Notes under the pieces: generated by a model | What the model was told of the DNA's origin: nothing | The model's database searches: none | The model's input: the letters and a program-made list of their open reading frames with translations, nothing else | Shown here: piece by piece, positions 13,601-20,927 of the stretch | How positions within the stretch are numbered: the stretch's first letter is position 1 | How the letters are laid out: the number at the start of each line of letters is the position of its first letter | Assembly (NCBI GenBank): GCA_014526335.1 | Contig: JACTAT010000006.1 | Location: 1,752,738 to 1,816,737, forward strand | DNA: 64,000 nucleotides | Source of the DNA: Chrysaora quinquecirrha | Taxonomy: Eukaryota > Cnidaria > Scyphozoa > Semaeostomeae > Pelagiidae | Direction: 5' to 3' | Translations under genes and position numbers: made by a program

Positions 13601-15062
13601 ACTTATATTTTGATCAATGACAATTCAGCAAAAGCGCTGCTTAGTAACTTCTGGCATATGGTAATTTGGCACATAAGTAAGCACCTCCATCTTTTAAACC
13701 CATTCTTTTGTACCACACTCGGCTCTGAAAAGTTTCCTTGGCTTCATAAGAACATGCTATGGCGTCGTAGTGTAATTCATAGCTTGTGGTGAAAATAACA
13801 CAATGAGGTTGGAGTTCGATCCCTACACCTCATTAAGTTACAACCAGGGTCAAGGTCTCGTTATTTCATTTAGAGGTTCTAGCAACTGGTGCTTAATACA
13901 CAACTTCACCTTTCATCTTCAGCCTTTCATTCCGTATTAAGAGTCTGGGACCGTACGGGAAACAAATAACAAAAAGGCCTACAACATGCTTAAACATTAT
14001 AATAAAATACACCTTAGTTTTCCCTTCCCAAACAGTCGTAAACTAATTAGTGAAGGGTGGAATTCATAGAAAATATTTTTCTTACATTGACTTCCATTCC
14101 AGATTTGTTAATAAATGTAATCGAAGAATATCTCACAGCCCGTCTGCGTCGCACTTTTGCAATATCTGTAAATGAAACCAAAGATAAAAATGATTACACG
14201 ACAAATAATATCGCAATAGCTGAGCAGTGCAAATCACTAAAGCTTTTGAGATGAAGGTTAAACAATGAACGTCATAAGATCACTACCAACATACCTTGAT
14301 CAGATATGGTTCCAGGAGAAGTTTGAAGATCAAACTCATAAGCATCTGCGGCGTAAATTGCTTCATTTTTAATGATATCATTCTGTATAATAAAAATTTA
14401 ATTTAATAAAATTTAATAAAAAGTTTAATGTACAAAATAATAGCTAAGTCTTTACTTTAGGAACATTTGATATATGGGGAGGACATGTGTAACGTACAAT
14501 TTACATGTCAGTTTTTACTGCAAATGAATGGAACCGGCTTCCTTGTTCTTGGTTGTTTGCAGTGATAAGAATATTATTATTATTTAGTTGCATTCTAGCG
14601 ATTTCATCTTTAGTAGTATAAGTTAAAGTTCTTAAAATTTTTCGACCTTTCACATGTAGGCTCCTTATAAAGTTGTTCTTTATAAAAAAAGCGTGTAAAT
14701 TGTAGAATATAGCTATTTAGCTAAAGGAAGTAAAACTTTAGCAACATGCTGTGTTTTAATGAGGAAATTTATTACGATGTTTGAGTTCGGACAATCATTC
14801 AAATATTGTATGTATTGAAGAATTTGCTATCAGAATTTCCAAATCCAAGTTTGTTTTTCGGCAATCTGCATTTCATTAGAGCAACAAGGTCAGAAGAAAA
14901 AAATCAAACATTATTCTGTTGATACATAAAAATAGTTTTAAAAACAGCAGCATTTCTACAAACCTTTTCTGAAAATTTAGAGTCAAATCTTTTCCCATTG
15001 TGCGACGCCACAATCTCATTCAACAGGGGAAAGCAAAACAACATAAACACAAATTTCGCCAT
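309..15062 (-). CDS. Secreted ADAMTS-like metalloprotease with VHL-beta-like and MAM modules (split gene, 3' end may be outside window)
   Basis: I assembled this gene by eye from splice sites and reading phases. Exons on the minus strand: 15062-14964, 14382-14295, 14165-14086, 12684-12477, 12102-11969, 10912-10829, 9797-9670, 9560-9541, 9356-9251, about 8647-8520, 8425-8314, 8203-8055, 7961-7898, possibly 6224-6210, 5648-5491, 4985-4720, 4414-4315, 3330-3206, 2459-2336, 1616-1536, 467-309. About 800 residues are visible. The protein starts with a hydrophobic signal peptide and should be secreted, acting on extracellular matrix as ADAMTS enzymes do. Module order matches ADAMTS (protease, disintegrin-like, TSR, Cys-rich, spacer), except that a VHL-beta-like module replaces most of the usual long prodomain and a MAM domain sits between TSR and Cys-rich. 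Oddities: no exon found for the third zinc ligand, and two frame or phase breaks. It could be an active gene with assembly errors or a decaying one. Confidence 0.8.
468..1535. other. Intron without recognised coding or repeat content
   Basis: This stretch between the last two protease exons holds short ORFs on both strands (for example 486-774 and 1197-1400) with no homology I recognise. Nothing else supported. Confidence 0.4.
1690..2830. repeat. Cluster of CAAACATTG / TTTGGCCACATCA short repeats
   Basis: Many diverged copies of TTTGTCAAACA, CAAACATTGNTGGTCAAA and GACTGTTTGGCCACATCA, in both orientations, lie between the last protease exons; the Cys-rich exon 2459-2336 is embedded in the cluster. 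The same words recur at 5060-5145, 12840-12860, 13410-13580 and 48318-48400, so this is a dispersed inverted-repeat family that has multiplied here. Confidence 0.6.
2336..3330 (-). CDS. Exons encoding the ADAMTS Cys-rich module
   Basis: Exon 3330-3206 reads [18 protein letters not shown] and [16 protein letters not shown]. Exon 2459-2336 reads [36 protein letters not shown]. The string [36 protein letters not shown] is the hallmark of the ADAMTS Cys-rich region and shows that this MAM-containing protein is an ADAMTS relative, not an astacin or meprin. Phases (1 to 0, then 0 to 1) join cleanly. I chose the donor at 2335 (GTATGT) over an earlier GTAAAT at 2348 because only the later one fits the phase of the next exon. 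Confidence 0.85.
2596..2640 (+). repeat. Inverted, degenerate copy of the start of the terminal protease exon
   Basis: Plus-strand bases from TCTACAG through AACTTTCCAAAGAGAGAA match, with a few changes, the minus-strand acceptor and first bases of exon 467-309. It lies in the intron between exons 3206 and 2459, in the opposite orientation to the gene. Confidence 0.6.
3433..3535 (+). mobile_element. SINE tail fragment (CTGGTGCTAGATGCACC family)
   Basis: The segment with GTCACGGCCAGGATCGAGGT and CTGGTGCTAGATGCACCATT matches the 3' part of elements at 13757-13915 and, inverted, 46545-46745, where a tRNA-like head is also present. Here the head is degraded. It sits in an intron of the protease gene. 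Confidence 0.6.
4315..5648 (-). CDS. Exons encoding a MAM domain, with a one-base frame break
   Basis: Three exons make a MAM domain, an extracellular adhesion module of meprins, neuropilins and receptor phosphatases. Exon 5648-5491 reads [37 protein letters not shown]. Exon 4985-4720 reads [46 protein letters not shown], and [10 protein letters not shown]. Exon 4414-4315 reads [20 protein letters not shown] followed by CSG. These cover the whole MAM pattern including the four usual cysteines. In the first exon the frame shifts at the GAGAGAGA run (plus 5514-5521): upstream GTGP is in one frame, downstream DHTFGNITG in another, so one base is missing relative to the family pattern GPxxDHT. 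Exon length 158 should be 159 for its flanking phases, which supports this. Confidence 0.85.
4488..4655 (+). repeat. Dispersed repeat rich in GGTAC (copy 1)
   Basis: The segment includes GGGGCTGACAGGTTC, CCGGTACGGTACAAACGCAA and TGGTACACCGGTAC. The reverse complement of 19350-19513 shows the same order of words (GGGGCTGACAGCT, GGCACGGTACAAACACAATC, GGTACACTGGTACC). The two copies are inverted relative to each other. No coding capacity was seen. Confidence 0.65.
5697..6103 (-). mobile_element. TIR element of about 405 bp (ACGCTTTTTTTATAAGGAACC family), copy 1
   Basis: The ends read ACACGCTTTTTTTATAAAGA and CCTTATAGAAAAAAAGCGTG, an inverted repeat. The body shares its whole length with 15612-16015 in reverse orientation: for example GAACCGGC next to AAATGAATGG, TGCAGTGATAA, AAAGAGAGACATTTGC and TCGAGACT. 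It has no ORF, so it is a non-autonomous transposon (MITE-like). It lies in the intron between the TSR and MAM exons. Confidence 0.85.
6225..7897. other. Intron between TSR and MAM exons; C-rich tract and weak ORFs
   Basis: Around 6285-6365 there is a C-rich tract made of AACCCCCCGTTTATTCC-like units, related to the CCCCTCGAATAAGCC elements at 18.0 and 49.3 kb. ORFs at 6496-6978 on both strands and 7281-7664 show no family resemblance and appear non-coding. Apart from the inverted repeat at 7495-7735, nothing else is supported. Confidence 0.4.
7495..7735. repeat. Imperfect inverted repeat made of GGTGGTATTTTTTGCGTA units
   Basis: Units such as TGGTGGTATTTTTCGCGTA and GTGTTGGTATTTTTTGCGTA run on the left half. 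The right half (7675-7730) carries the complement, CAGTACGCAAAAAATACCAC. The pattern could form a long hairpin, as in a MITE. No coding capacity. Confidence 0.6.
7898..8203 (-). CDS. Exons 12-13: thrombospondin type 1 repeat
   Basis: Exon 12 (8203-8055) finishes the disintegrin-like part with [12 protein letters not shown] and enters a [23 protein letters not shown], then [10 protein letters not shown]. Exon 13 (7961-7898) supplies [20 protein letters not shown]. The layered tryptophans (WxxWxxW), the CSxSCG motif and the CxGxxxxxxxC spacing are diagnostic of the central TSR of ADAMTS proteins, which binds matrix glycosaminoglycans and carries C-mannose and O-fucose in animals. The last cysteine pair should lie just downstream. 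A 15-nt candidate micro-exon at 6224-6210 would read roughly PCPVV if one base were restored and would supply the phase needed by the MAM exon. I regard it as possible, not shown. Confidence 0.85.
8314..8647 (-). CDS. Exons 10-11: disintegrin-like region
   Basis: The minus-strand piece 8647-8520 reads [27 protein letters not shown] and GCHR, matching the ADAMTS segment CLLDxP...LPGxxYxxxxQCxxxFG that ends the protease and begins the disintegrin-like domain. Exon 8425-8314 reads [32 protein letters not shown], the matching second half. The 5' edge of exon 10 is uncertain: the only AG there is the end of an inserted TIR element (8648-8783). The junction between the two exons is off by one base: exon 10 ends in phase 0 at AGG before GTGAGT, whereas exon 11 needs a phase-2 donor. 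One G too many in the GGG run would explain it. Confidence 0.75.
8648..8783. mobile_element. 136-bp MITE with about 32-bp terminal inverted repeats
   Basis: The left end CTAGACTTATTACCTGAGT is perfectly complementary to the right end ACTCAGGTAATAAGTCTAG; including the next 13 bases (CAGTTATCGCT against AGCGATAACT) the TIR is about 32 bp with three mismatches. It has no ORF. It directly abuts the 5' edge of the disintegrin-like exon, and its terminal CTAG forms the apparent splice acceptor on the minus strand. Confidence 0.88.
8784..9250. other. Gap where the catalytic exon was expected
   Basis: I read all minus-strand frames between the HEIGHS exon and the MITE. No GxxHD, no Met-turn and no WSxCS-type motif typical of ADAMTS occurs. 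ORFs at 8870-9166 and 8950-9240 have no resemblance to the family. Confidence 0.5.
9251..12102 (-). CDS. Exons 5-9: reprolysin-type (M12B, ADAMTS) metalloprotease, N-terminal two thirds
   Basis: Exon 5 (12102-11969) encodes [19 protein letters not shown] followed by YLLTLMNA, the first strand and helix typical of ADAMTS catalytic domains. Exon 6 (10912-10829) gives [20 protein letters not shown] and exon 7 (9797-9670) [20 protein letters not shown] and [10 protein letters not shown]. Exon 8 is a 20-nt micro-exon (9560-9541) joining LTR to KRFGYSG. Exon 9 (9356-9251) gives [16 protein letters not shown] and ends in [10 protein letters not shown], which holds the first two zinc histidines and the catalytic glutamate of HExxHxxGxxH. 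All phases agree. The third histidine and the Met-turn methionine should follow in the next exon, but I cannot find them before the disintegrin-like exon near 8647. Confidence 0.82.
11018..11665 (+). mobile_element. Three tandem tRNA-derived SINE units (about 240 bp each)
   Basis: Each unit has TATGCC...TGTGGAAAAATC, a block ending in CTTAACATAGCCGAAACACA, and a tRNA-like head. The head holds an A-box (TATAGCTCAGTGG) and a B-box (GGTTCAAATCC in the middle unit), both internal RNA polymerase III promoter elements. Unit starts are near 11029, 11271 and 11501; the last unit is shortened. A related head lies at 51725-51800, and the AACATAGCCGAAACAC block recurs inverted near 17695. It sits in an intron of the protease gene. 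Confidence 0.75.
12477..15062 (-). CDS. Exons 1-4: signal peptide, furin site and VHL beta-domain-like module
   Basis: Exon 1 begins [20 protein letters not shown], a typical signal peptide. A short linker leads to KVRRRRAV (about residues 66-73), a strong proprotein-convertase site. The next 70 or so residues, across the exon 3/4 junction (14086/12684), resemble the VHL beta domain: ITFINKS (VHL VIFCNRS), RRMYFSL (VHL PQPYPTL), [14 protein letters not shown] (VHL RIHSYRGHLWLFRD) and [12 protein letters not shown] (VHL GLLVNQTELFVP). The spacing Tyr-13-Ser-6-Trp equals human Tyr98-Ser111-Trp117 with no gap. Trp88 is Tyr and His115 is Thr here. No VHL alpha domain (the elongin C-binding part) follows, so a ubiquitin-ligase role is not expected. 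Exon phases 0, 1, 0 and 1 join cleanly with no stop codons. Confidence 0.78.
12887..13285 (+). repeat. Minisatellite, about 34-bp unit, about 12 copies
   Basis: The unit is close to ACGGTCTGCCTTGCTAGTCT followed by ATATATACTAAA. Copies vary by substitutions and small indels, and the first few are the most diverged. It lies in the intron between the two exons that together encode the VHL-like module. Confidence 0.9.
13325..13600 (+). repeat. Tandem repeat of about 120 bp, a little over two copies
   Basis: Two consecutive copies share TTTTTAAATTTTTG, TTGTTTGATCCCACTATTAC, and AAGAGCAATGTTTTGT followed by a GTAGGCAAAC motif; a third begins with ACAAGACGTTTAGAAACA. The unit contains the CAATGTTTTG/GTCAAACA words of the dispersed family seen at 1.7-2.8 kb. 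Confidence 0.75.
13757..13915 (+). mobile_element. tRNA-derived SINE with CTGGTGCTTAATACAC tail
   Basis: The head reads GGCGTCGTAGTGTAATTCAT then GGAGTTCGATCCC, which resembles tRNA A- and B-boxes. The tail (ACCAGGGTCAAGGTCTCG, then CAACTGGTGCTTAATACACA) is shared with the copies at 3433-3535 and 46545-46745. Confidence 0.7.
14485..14703 (+). mobile_element. Partial copy of the ACGCTTTTTTTATAAGGAACC TIR element
   Basis: It shares AACGTACAATTTA, GCAAATGAATGGAACCGGCT, TTTAGTAGTATAAGTT and the terminal TTCTTTATAAAAAAAGCGTG with 15612-16015. The other end is missing. It lies upstream of exon 2, in intron 1 of the protease gene. Confidence 0.75.
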
Positions 15063-15611
15063 GATTCGGTAAAATTATAATCCCTAAAATGCTAACATGA
15101 ATATTAGTTCAAAAAGGCCATTAATTCCAAAGCAATTTTTATTCTCTTCGTACAACAACGTTTGGCCTCGAAGTTGTTGTAATGAATACTCTCTCAGAAT
15201 ACCCAAAACACAAAATTTCAAACTACATATTTTGACCACAGCACTTATCCTGAAGCGTCTGGCCAAGTGCCCCGGGCTTGCTGAGGATTTCCTGTTGAGG
15301 ATAAAGCCACTAAAAACAGTATCACCCTTTCAAATATCAAAACATTTATTTGAGCTTGTGTTAAATTACGGAACGCTAAAGTCTGGATTGATGGAGCTCT
15401 GTCGGGACCAAAGGAACGATGGAAGGCTTCAAATGATGGAATGCTAGGAATAATGGAACGCAACGAAGTGGAATTTAATTCCTTTTATATCTATCCTACA
15501 AAATTTATCCTAAACCCTTCGCGTCGTCCTACAACATCATTAAAATATCCTCCGATTCACCAGAATGCGTTTTTTACATTTCATTGTTTCAAGTTTTTCA
15601 GACTTACCGAG
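15063..15611. other. 5' flank of the protease gene
   Basis: This is the upstream side of the minus-strand start codon at 15062. ORFs at 15097-15447 and 15245-15463 do not resemble known proteins. I could not identify a convincing TATA box or initiator; the promoter is presumably here but is not defined. Confidence 0.35.
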
Positions 15612-16015
15612 TACACGCTTTTTTTTTATAAGGAACCTACCTCAAGGCCTAGTTCTTAAAGTTCCTTATTTTTGGGCCTCTTTTGAGGCAATTGTAGTTC
15701 CAAAAGTTCCTTAATAGTTCCTTAATTTTAAGTGCACATACAGTGGTCTTAACAATAAAAGAGAGACATTTGCATGTGAGCAAAGCTCGAGACTACTCAA
15801 AAAAACAATGGATACATGCTTAACGTACAATTTATGTGATTTTCGACTGCAAATGAATGGAACCGGCTTTCTAATTCTTGATTATTTGCAGTGATAAAAG
15901 TATTCAACATTCAAAAGTTCCTTAATGATTTTCTCTTTAGTAGTATAAGTTGTTTAAATTTTCGGGCCTTCTACATGTAGGTTCCTTATAAAGTGGTTCC
16001 TTATAAAAAAAAGCG
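15612..16015 (+). mobile_element. TIR element of about 405 bp (ACGCTTTTTTTATAAGGAACC family), copy 2
   Basis: The ends are ACACGCTTTTTTTTATAAGG and CCTTATAAAAAAAAGCGT, and the body matches 5697-6103 in reverse orientation over the full length. It is non-coding, hence non-autonomous. Inverted full copies this similar suggest recent activity. Confidence 0.85.
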
Positions 16016-16075
16016 TCACACAGTGGAGGATATTTAGTTCAGTGGGTGGAAGGATATCATCAGTAGTCCAGTCAA

Positions 16076-16214
16076 GTGCGCCGGAAGCAATGCAGGGCGG
16101 CGGGGGCAGAAGCAACAATTTTGGGGCAGAACAATAGGAAAATAAAAGAATTTGGCAATTTTTCCGAGGGCAGGGGGCAGCTGCCCCCGCTGCCCCTGTG
16201 CTTCCGACACCCCT
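16076..16214. mobile_element. Short G/C-rich TIR element (GGAAGCA...TGCTTCC family), copy 1
   Basis: The left end CGCCGGAAGCA and right end TGCTTCCGAC are inverted. The interior GGGGCAGAAGCAACAA and GGGGGCAGCTGCCCCCGCTG is shared with 45560-45727. A further fragment lies at 45240-45290. Non-coding. Confidence 0.75.
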
Positions 16215-17425
16215 GAGTACAGTGGAGGGATATCATATCATCAGTACAATGGAGGATGGAGGATTCTCATTACTGACTGTACTGAACTGATGATATCCCT
16301 CCAAAGTACTGAATATTCTCCACTGTACTGACGATATATCTCCACTATACTGATGATATCCCTTCATTCCACACATAACTCTACCACGCCGTGCACGACA
16401 CCTACTTGAGCCAATCACAATTCACCTCCAATTTCAAAAATTTCATATTCATTGTAAATATTGCAGTTATACTCTGAAGAAGCCCTGTATGCCAGGGCGA
16501 AATTTTAGTTATTTTCAATTGAAAATATTGTGTCTGTTCTCTGCCTCTCGTCGTTTTACGGTGTTATATTTCTTCGCCGTAAGCATCTAGCCGATTCGTT
16601 GAGCAGAACTGTTATAGTGGCCTTTTCTTCACTCAAGCACTCTTTTATACATACAGCTCACAACAAGTCCACTCACATATAACTCTGGCTTCAACAAAGC
16701 TCGATACTGTATCTGCAGACTTTTGTTGAAAAGCCAACGCATCCCAGTATTGCCTGTGTTGTTCATTCTTATTTAAAACTGAATTTACCCATTACTTATT
16801 AATTCTTCGCTTGGACGGTGTGACGAAAAAAAGGAATCAATGTTTTTCTGCTTTCTTCTGCAACTGTAGATTAATTTAACTTCAAAACAATCACAGTATA
16901 TATTATGTACAATTTAGAGGCCAGACTGTCGACCACTCTACTTAGCTAAACTATCCATTATGCATGATCTATTTTCGACAAACTTCCATGTTATACAGAA
17001 CATTTTCTCATTGAGCGTAAAATAGCCGTCGTAAAATAATCGTCTAAAGAACGATAAAAAACACCATTTTATGTGTTTTTGCCGTCCTTTTCAAGTGGCG
17101 CAGCGAGCGACATCAGCGCACGGCGCTCCCTGGGGGCAAAAAGGAACGTCGCGCCCGCTATATTCCACTTTTAGTCATATTTTTGTTGATGATTTTTCCT
17201 ACTCGATTTACTACACAATTCTACGATTTTGCGCTATCTATGACTTAGTGCCTTGGAACACTTCCTGCCCCTCAATTCGCTACGCCACTGCTTTTTTATC
17301 GTCATAAATCTTTGAAATGCATAAGACTTTTCACACAATTTTTAAACCTTCCTAACAGTACTTTAAAGTACTTAGCTTTCGCAGCAGCAAATAAATAGTC
17401 CCATCCTCACATAGACATAATCAAT
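16215..17425. other. Intergenic, short inverted repeats only
   Basis: From 16215 to 16370 there are several GGAGGGATATCATCAGTAC-like words and their complements, which could fold. The rest up to the stop codon of the hydroxylase gene has no recognised gene; the ORF at 17071-17307 has no family resemblance. Confidence 0.4.
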
Positions 17426-20400
17426 CTATACAGTATCTTTAGAATACATTACATCTGTTCTCATTGTGTATTTTCTTCCCTTTTTCAACAGAGAGCCCTC
17501 ATGCAGAATAGGATGCTCAAAAATCAAAACCATGCCTAGGAGAAAAGCAAATACTTCTAAATAATTCAAGACAGTTCATTTCTCTTGAAAGAAAATCACT
17601 AGACCCTACCACAATTGGAATCATCCAATGACCCGATTGAATCCTCAAGTAAGTTTTCAAACCATAAAGCCATAAAGCCATTTGACTTTTTGTGTTTCGG
17701 CTATGTTAAGCCGTCTTCAGTGCAACGCATATGCATACCGCCCGGGGGGATACTTGACCCTGAAATGTACAGGTTTGTGCCCTCGAGTTTTTACAAACCA
17801 ACCCACATTTATTAAGGTATTGTTTTACACATTCAGCCACCCAGTTTTATGACTTTTGTCTGAATTTGTGTACCAAACGTTAAGGAAATTTAATTCTATA
17901 CCCATTTTTAAGGTATTTTAGGCATGAATCGGACCCAGTCGTAAGGAATTTTCGAAGAAAATCCACCCGTAAGAGGGGCACATACCTGTCAGCCTACATT
18001 AGGGACTAATCCCCGGGGGCATACCGTAAATCCTCGAAGAAGCTCCACCTTCGAATAAGCCCTCCCCTCGAATAAGCCCCCATGGGGAATTATTCGATGG
18101 ACTTATGAATTTGTTTTTGTCTTTAATGCATCTTTTAACTAATCAAAACACTGAACAAGTTAGCCCTGACAGGTTTCACTATTAATTCAATCAATAATAA
18201 GCCATTGGATGTTGGCAAACAGCTGATTTCGATAACAGAGTACTCTCTGCTATTCTTTCGACAACACACTTGAACCATGGAACTTCAAAATAAGCCCCCC
18301 CCTCGAATAAGCCCACTAATCGAATAAGCCCCCACCGTAAAATTCATTTTTGCAAATAAGCCCTTGAATTGAAAACACCCAGCTTCTTGATTGTTTGCTG
18401 TGACAAAATATTAAAAATTTAAAAGTTCCTTAGCGACTTTTTCTTAAGTAGTAATTTTTTTTAACTTTTTCGACCGTTTACATGTAGGTTCCTTATAAAG
18501 TGGTTCTTTATAAAAAAAGAGTAAAATTATTGGGTTAGAAACTGGACTTGATGATCAGAGACCAAACGATCATTCCACTAACTTAAGAGTCAAAAGAAAT
18601 CGTCAACTAACCCTGACAGCCTAAGGCTTTTCTCCCACCTAGCTATTCGTTCTACCGCTATGTTAAGCCTTCTTTATCGCCATACATATGAAAATATATG
18701 TTTCTTCAACGGCAAACACAAAAGCTAGATTTTTCCACGAGTGACACGCCACAGTTGATACGAATGAAACCCTGGACTGCGTGATCAGAGAGCAAACGAA
18801 AATTCCGCTGAGCTAACAAGCAAAATGAAATCGTTGAGGAACTCTTCAAGTCATATATAGCCCAAGCCCAGCTTATGTCGACCAAGGATATCATAGAACT
18901 AACGCAAACTTTTTATAAACTGCTAACTTGTGTCAACATGGCAACAACCAGCCCAAACTTATAGAATACAGTTGATTGCGGTCGCAAGAGCACTCAGGTT
19001 GACTGCGACTGACTTTTCTGACTGTGCACAATGTAGACATAAGCATCAAGGTTCTCCTCCCATTTTGCTATGTGTTTTTGCTACGTAAAGTCTATGTCGC
19101 AAGACATTTAAAATTTACCTGTTTTAACTTTGACTGCAACATCATTCTTTCTAGATTCATAACTTGAGGGGTCCAGAAATGTTGTACAACCACCCTTGTA
19201 TCCCTGAAATAACAGAAAATAGAAATAGACTAAACATCTATGGAGTACATTTTAGTACAATTTATACTTACAGAGTTGTAGGGGTAACAGCTATAATCCA
19301 TATACAGATGTACTGGTATTTTTGCAGGAGTTTGGGTCAGTATTCAAGCCAATGTAGGTACCAGTGTACCATTTTTCATTCATGCCAATGTTATGGCTTC
19401 GATTTTTCAAATGTACTTTGTTCCAGATTGTGTTTGTACCGTGCCGTACCCTGTTGGTTTTTAACCTGTATTGGGTGCTCTGTACTGGCACGCAGGTAAG
19501 CTGTCAGCCCCCACTTAAGAAGCCCATGAGCCACAGGTTTATTAACAAAAATTCTTTCAAATTATTCAACATGTTAAAGATCATAAGACTTTAGATATTC
19601 TTCCTACCTCATTCAGGTACAAATGAACAGTTATCAAGCTTCGTTCTCCATTCTCTCTTTCATAAGAACCATCCATATGAGGTTTGAAGTACTCTCCAGG
19701 GTCGATCGAAGAAACCGCTGTCTAGAGAAAGAATTGACAGCATTTTTAAAAGACAACAATATTAGAGATACAATAAAAACTCCTACCATCAAATGATAAT
19801 AAGCAAACAGCAAACCTCTCATTAAGCCCAAGAGCTCTGCGATTCTTAAACTCATTCGGAATGTAATCTTTTATTCTCTGCCAAAGCCATTCCGACTTTT
19901 CAAATGAATCCAAAATACAGCGAGAACTATTTCTAACTTTTGTATCTAGAATTTGTCTATGGGAAAAATTAGATATAGACATGGTTAGATAAAGGAAATA
20001 ATTAACAAAGTAACACTTTAGTGTGGGATAATAAATGCACTGATAAAAACATACACCCATATGCACATAGTACCATCCAGAGGGGGGTCTAATGGGTATA
20101 AAGTTTGGGGCCCAGACTCCAAAAAACCTGAAAAAATTCTCTTATTTGCTTCTCCCAAAAATGCACCACAACTTGGTATTATTTCATTACCCTTAGACTC
20201 CCAAGCCAGTGCCTGACCCCGGCTGGCCCCTAATTCACAAATTGTTTGCAGCAGCCCCTACCTTCCACCACCAACATTCAAAAGAGCAACTTCATATCCC
20301 TTTTCCTCTGTAATCCTGATCAATTCATCACATTCCTAAGAAAAACAAGATGTTGCAAGGTTCAAACTCATGACGATGGCACAAGCAAGAATAACACGAC

Positions 20401-20927
20401 ACAACATTAACTGTCCTGCACTGTGGGGTAGTAATCATAGCAGGCACAAAGCTAAGGGGGGACAGGAGATCATTGCCCCCTCTCAAAGAAAATCTTTTAG
20501 CCCTCTTTTCCTGTCCAAAATTCAAAATATTAACACATGTTTTGTTTAAATAAGCATTTTTGCTTTCAATTGAAAGGCCTTTCAGGGACCTTTCAAGACG
20601 TGGTCGTTAAAAATTTTCAGGGACTCCACCCAACCCCTCCCGCGAACCTTATCTATTTCTGTCTGACCCCCCAACTTTTGTTAAAGGACTGCCTTTGTTT
20701 TCCCCGATATTTTACTTTGCGCATGTCCAACTTTTTAGCGCTTGGGGCTTTAAAAACTTAAACCTAATTAACATGACTTAATTTGATTTCAACCGAGTTA
20801 CCTCTTTGGTCAAAACATTCTCCAAAACAAAGGCTAATTGATCATTTCCATCTGGCAATGTTATTGGAATCTTTCTGATACTGTGCCTCTCACCTAATGT
20901 CGACATTGAAGACTCACTTTGTCCCAT
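17426..20927 (-). CDS. 2-oxoglutarate/Fe(II) dioxygenase, prolyl 4-hydroxylase-like
   Basis: There are six minus-strand exons: 20927-20802, 20335-20262, 19956-19816, 19721-19608, 19203-19119, 17535-17426. The protein is about 214 residues with no signal peptide, so probably cytosolic or nuclear. It starts MGQSESSMSTLG. Family signatures in order are ECDELIRITEEKGYEVALLN, VGGG, WLWQRIKDYIP, LGLNER, RFLR, DPGEYFKPHMDGSYE (HxD iron ligands), GERSLITVHLYLNE, GYKGGCTTFLD, FEHPILHEGS (third iron ligand) and GRKYTMRTDVMY (basic residue for 2-oxoglutarate), ending ...SKDTV. The fold hydroxylates prolines using oxygen and 2-oxoglutarate; the substrate is unknown. Exon 4 has a one-base frame break between RFLR and DPGEYF (about 19700-19712): its 114 bases should be 115. 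All other phases agree. It lies on the same strand as, and 2.4 kb upstream of, the protease gene. Confidence 0.88.
18023..18343. mobile_element. TIR element with CCTCGAATAAGCCCCC repeats, copy 1
   Basis: It begins ACCGTAAATCCTCGAA and carries several CCCTCGAATAAGCCC words, ending CCCCCACCGTAAAATTC. The same words and the end ACCGTAAATCCCCGAA occur at 49260-49436. Non-coding. It lies in the last intron of the hydroxylase gene. Confidence 0.65.
18365..18530 (+). mobile_element. Partial copy of the ACGCTTTTTTTATAAGGAACC TIR element
   Basis: It retains TTCTTGATTGTTTGCTGTGA, AAAAGTTCCTTAG and the terminal ACATGTAGGTTCCTTATAAA with AAAAAAAGAGT. The opposite end is missing. Confidence 0.7.
18538..18835 (+). 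repeat. Pair of diverged repeats GGACT...GATCAGAGA.CAAACGA
   Basis: The block at 18538-18605 (ACTGGACTTGATGATCAGAG, AACGATCATTCC) recurs at 18769-18835 (CCTGGACTGCGTGATCAGAG, AACGAAAATTCC). The intervening GCTATGTTAAGCCTTC word is shared with the SINE body near 11.1 and 17.7 kb, so these are probably SINE fragments. Confidence 0.5.
19350..19513 (-). repeat. Dispersed repeat rich in GGTAC (copy 2)
   Basis: Inverted partner of 4488-4655, sharing GTGCCGTACC, GATTGTGTTTGTACCGTGCC and AGCTGTCAGCCCCCACTT on the plus strand. It sits in an intron of the hydroxylase gene. Confidence 0.65.
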
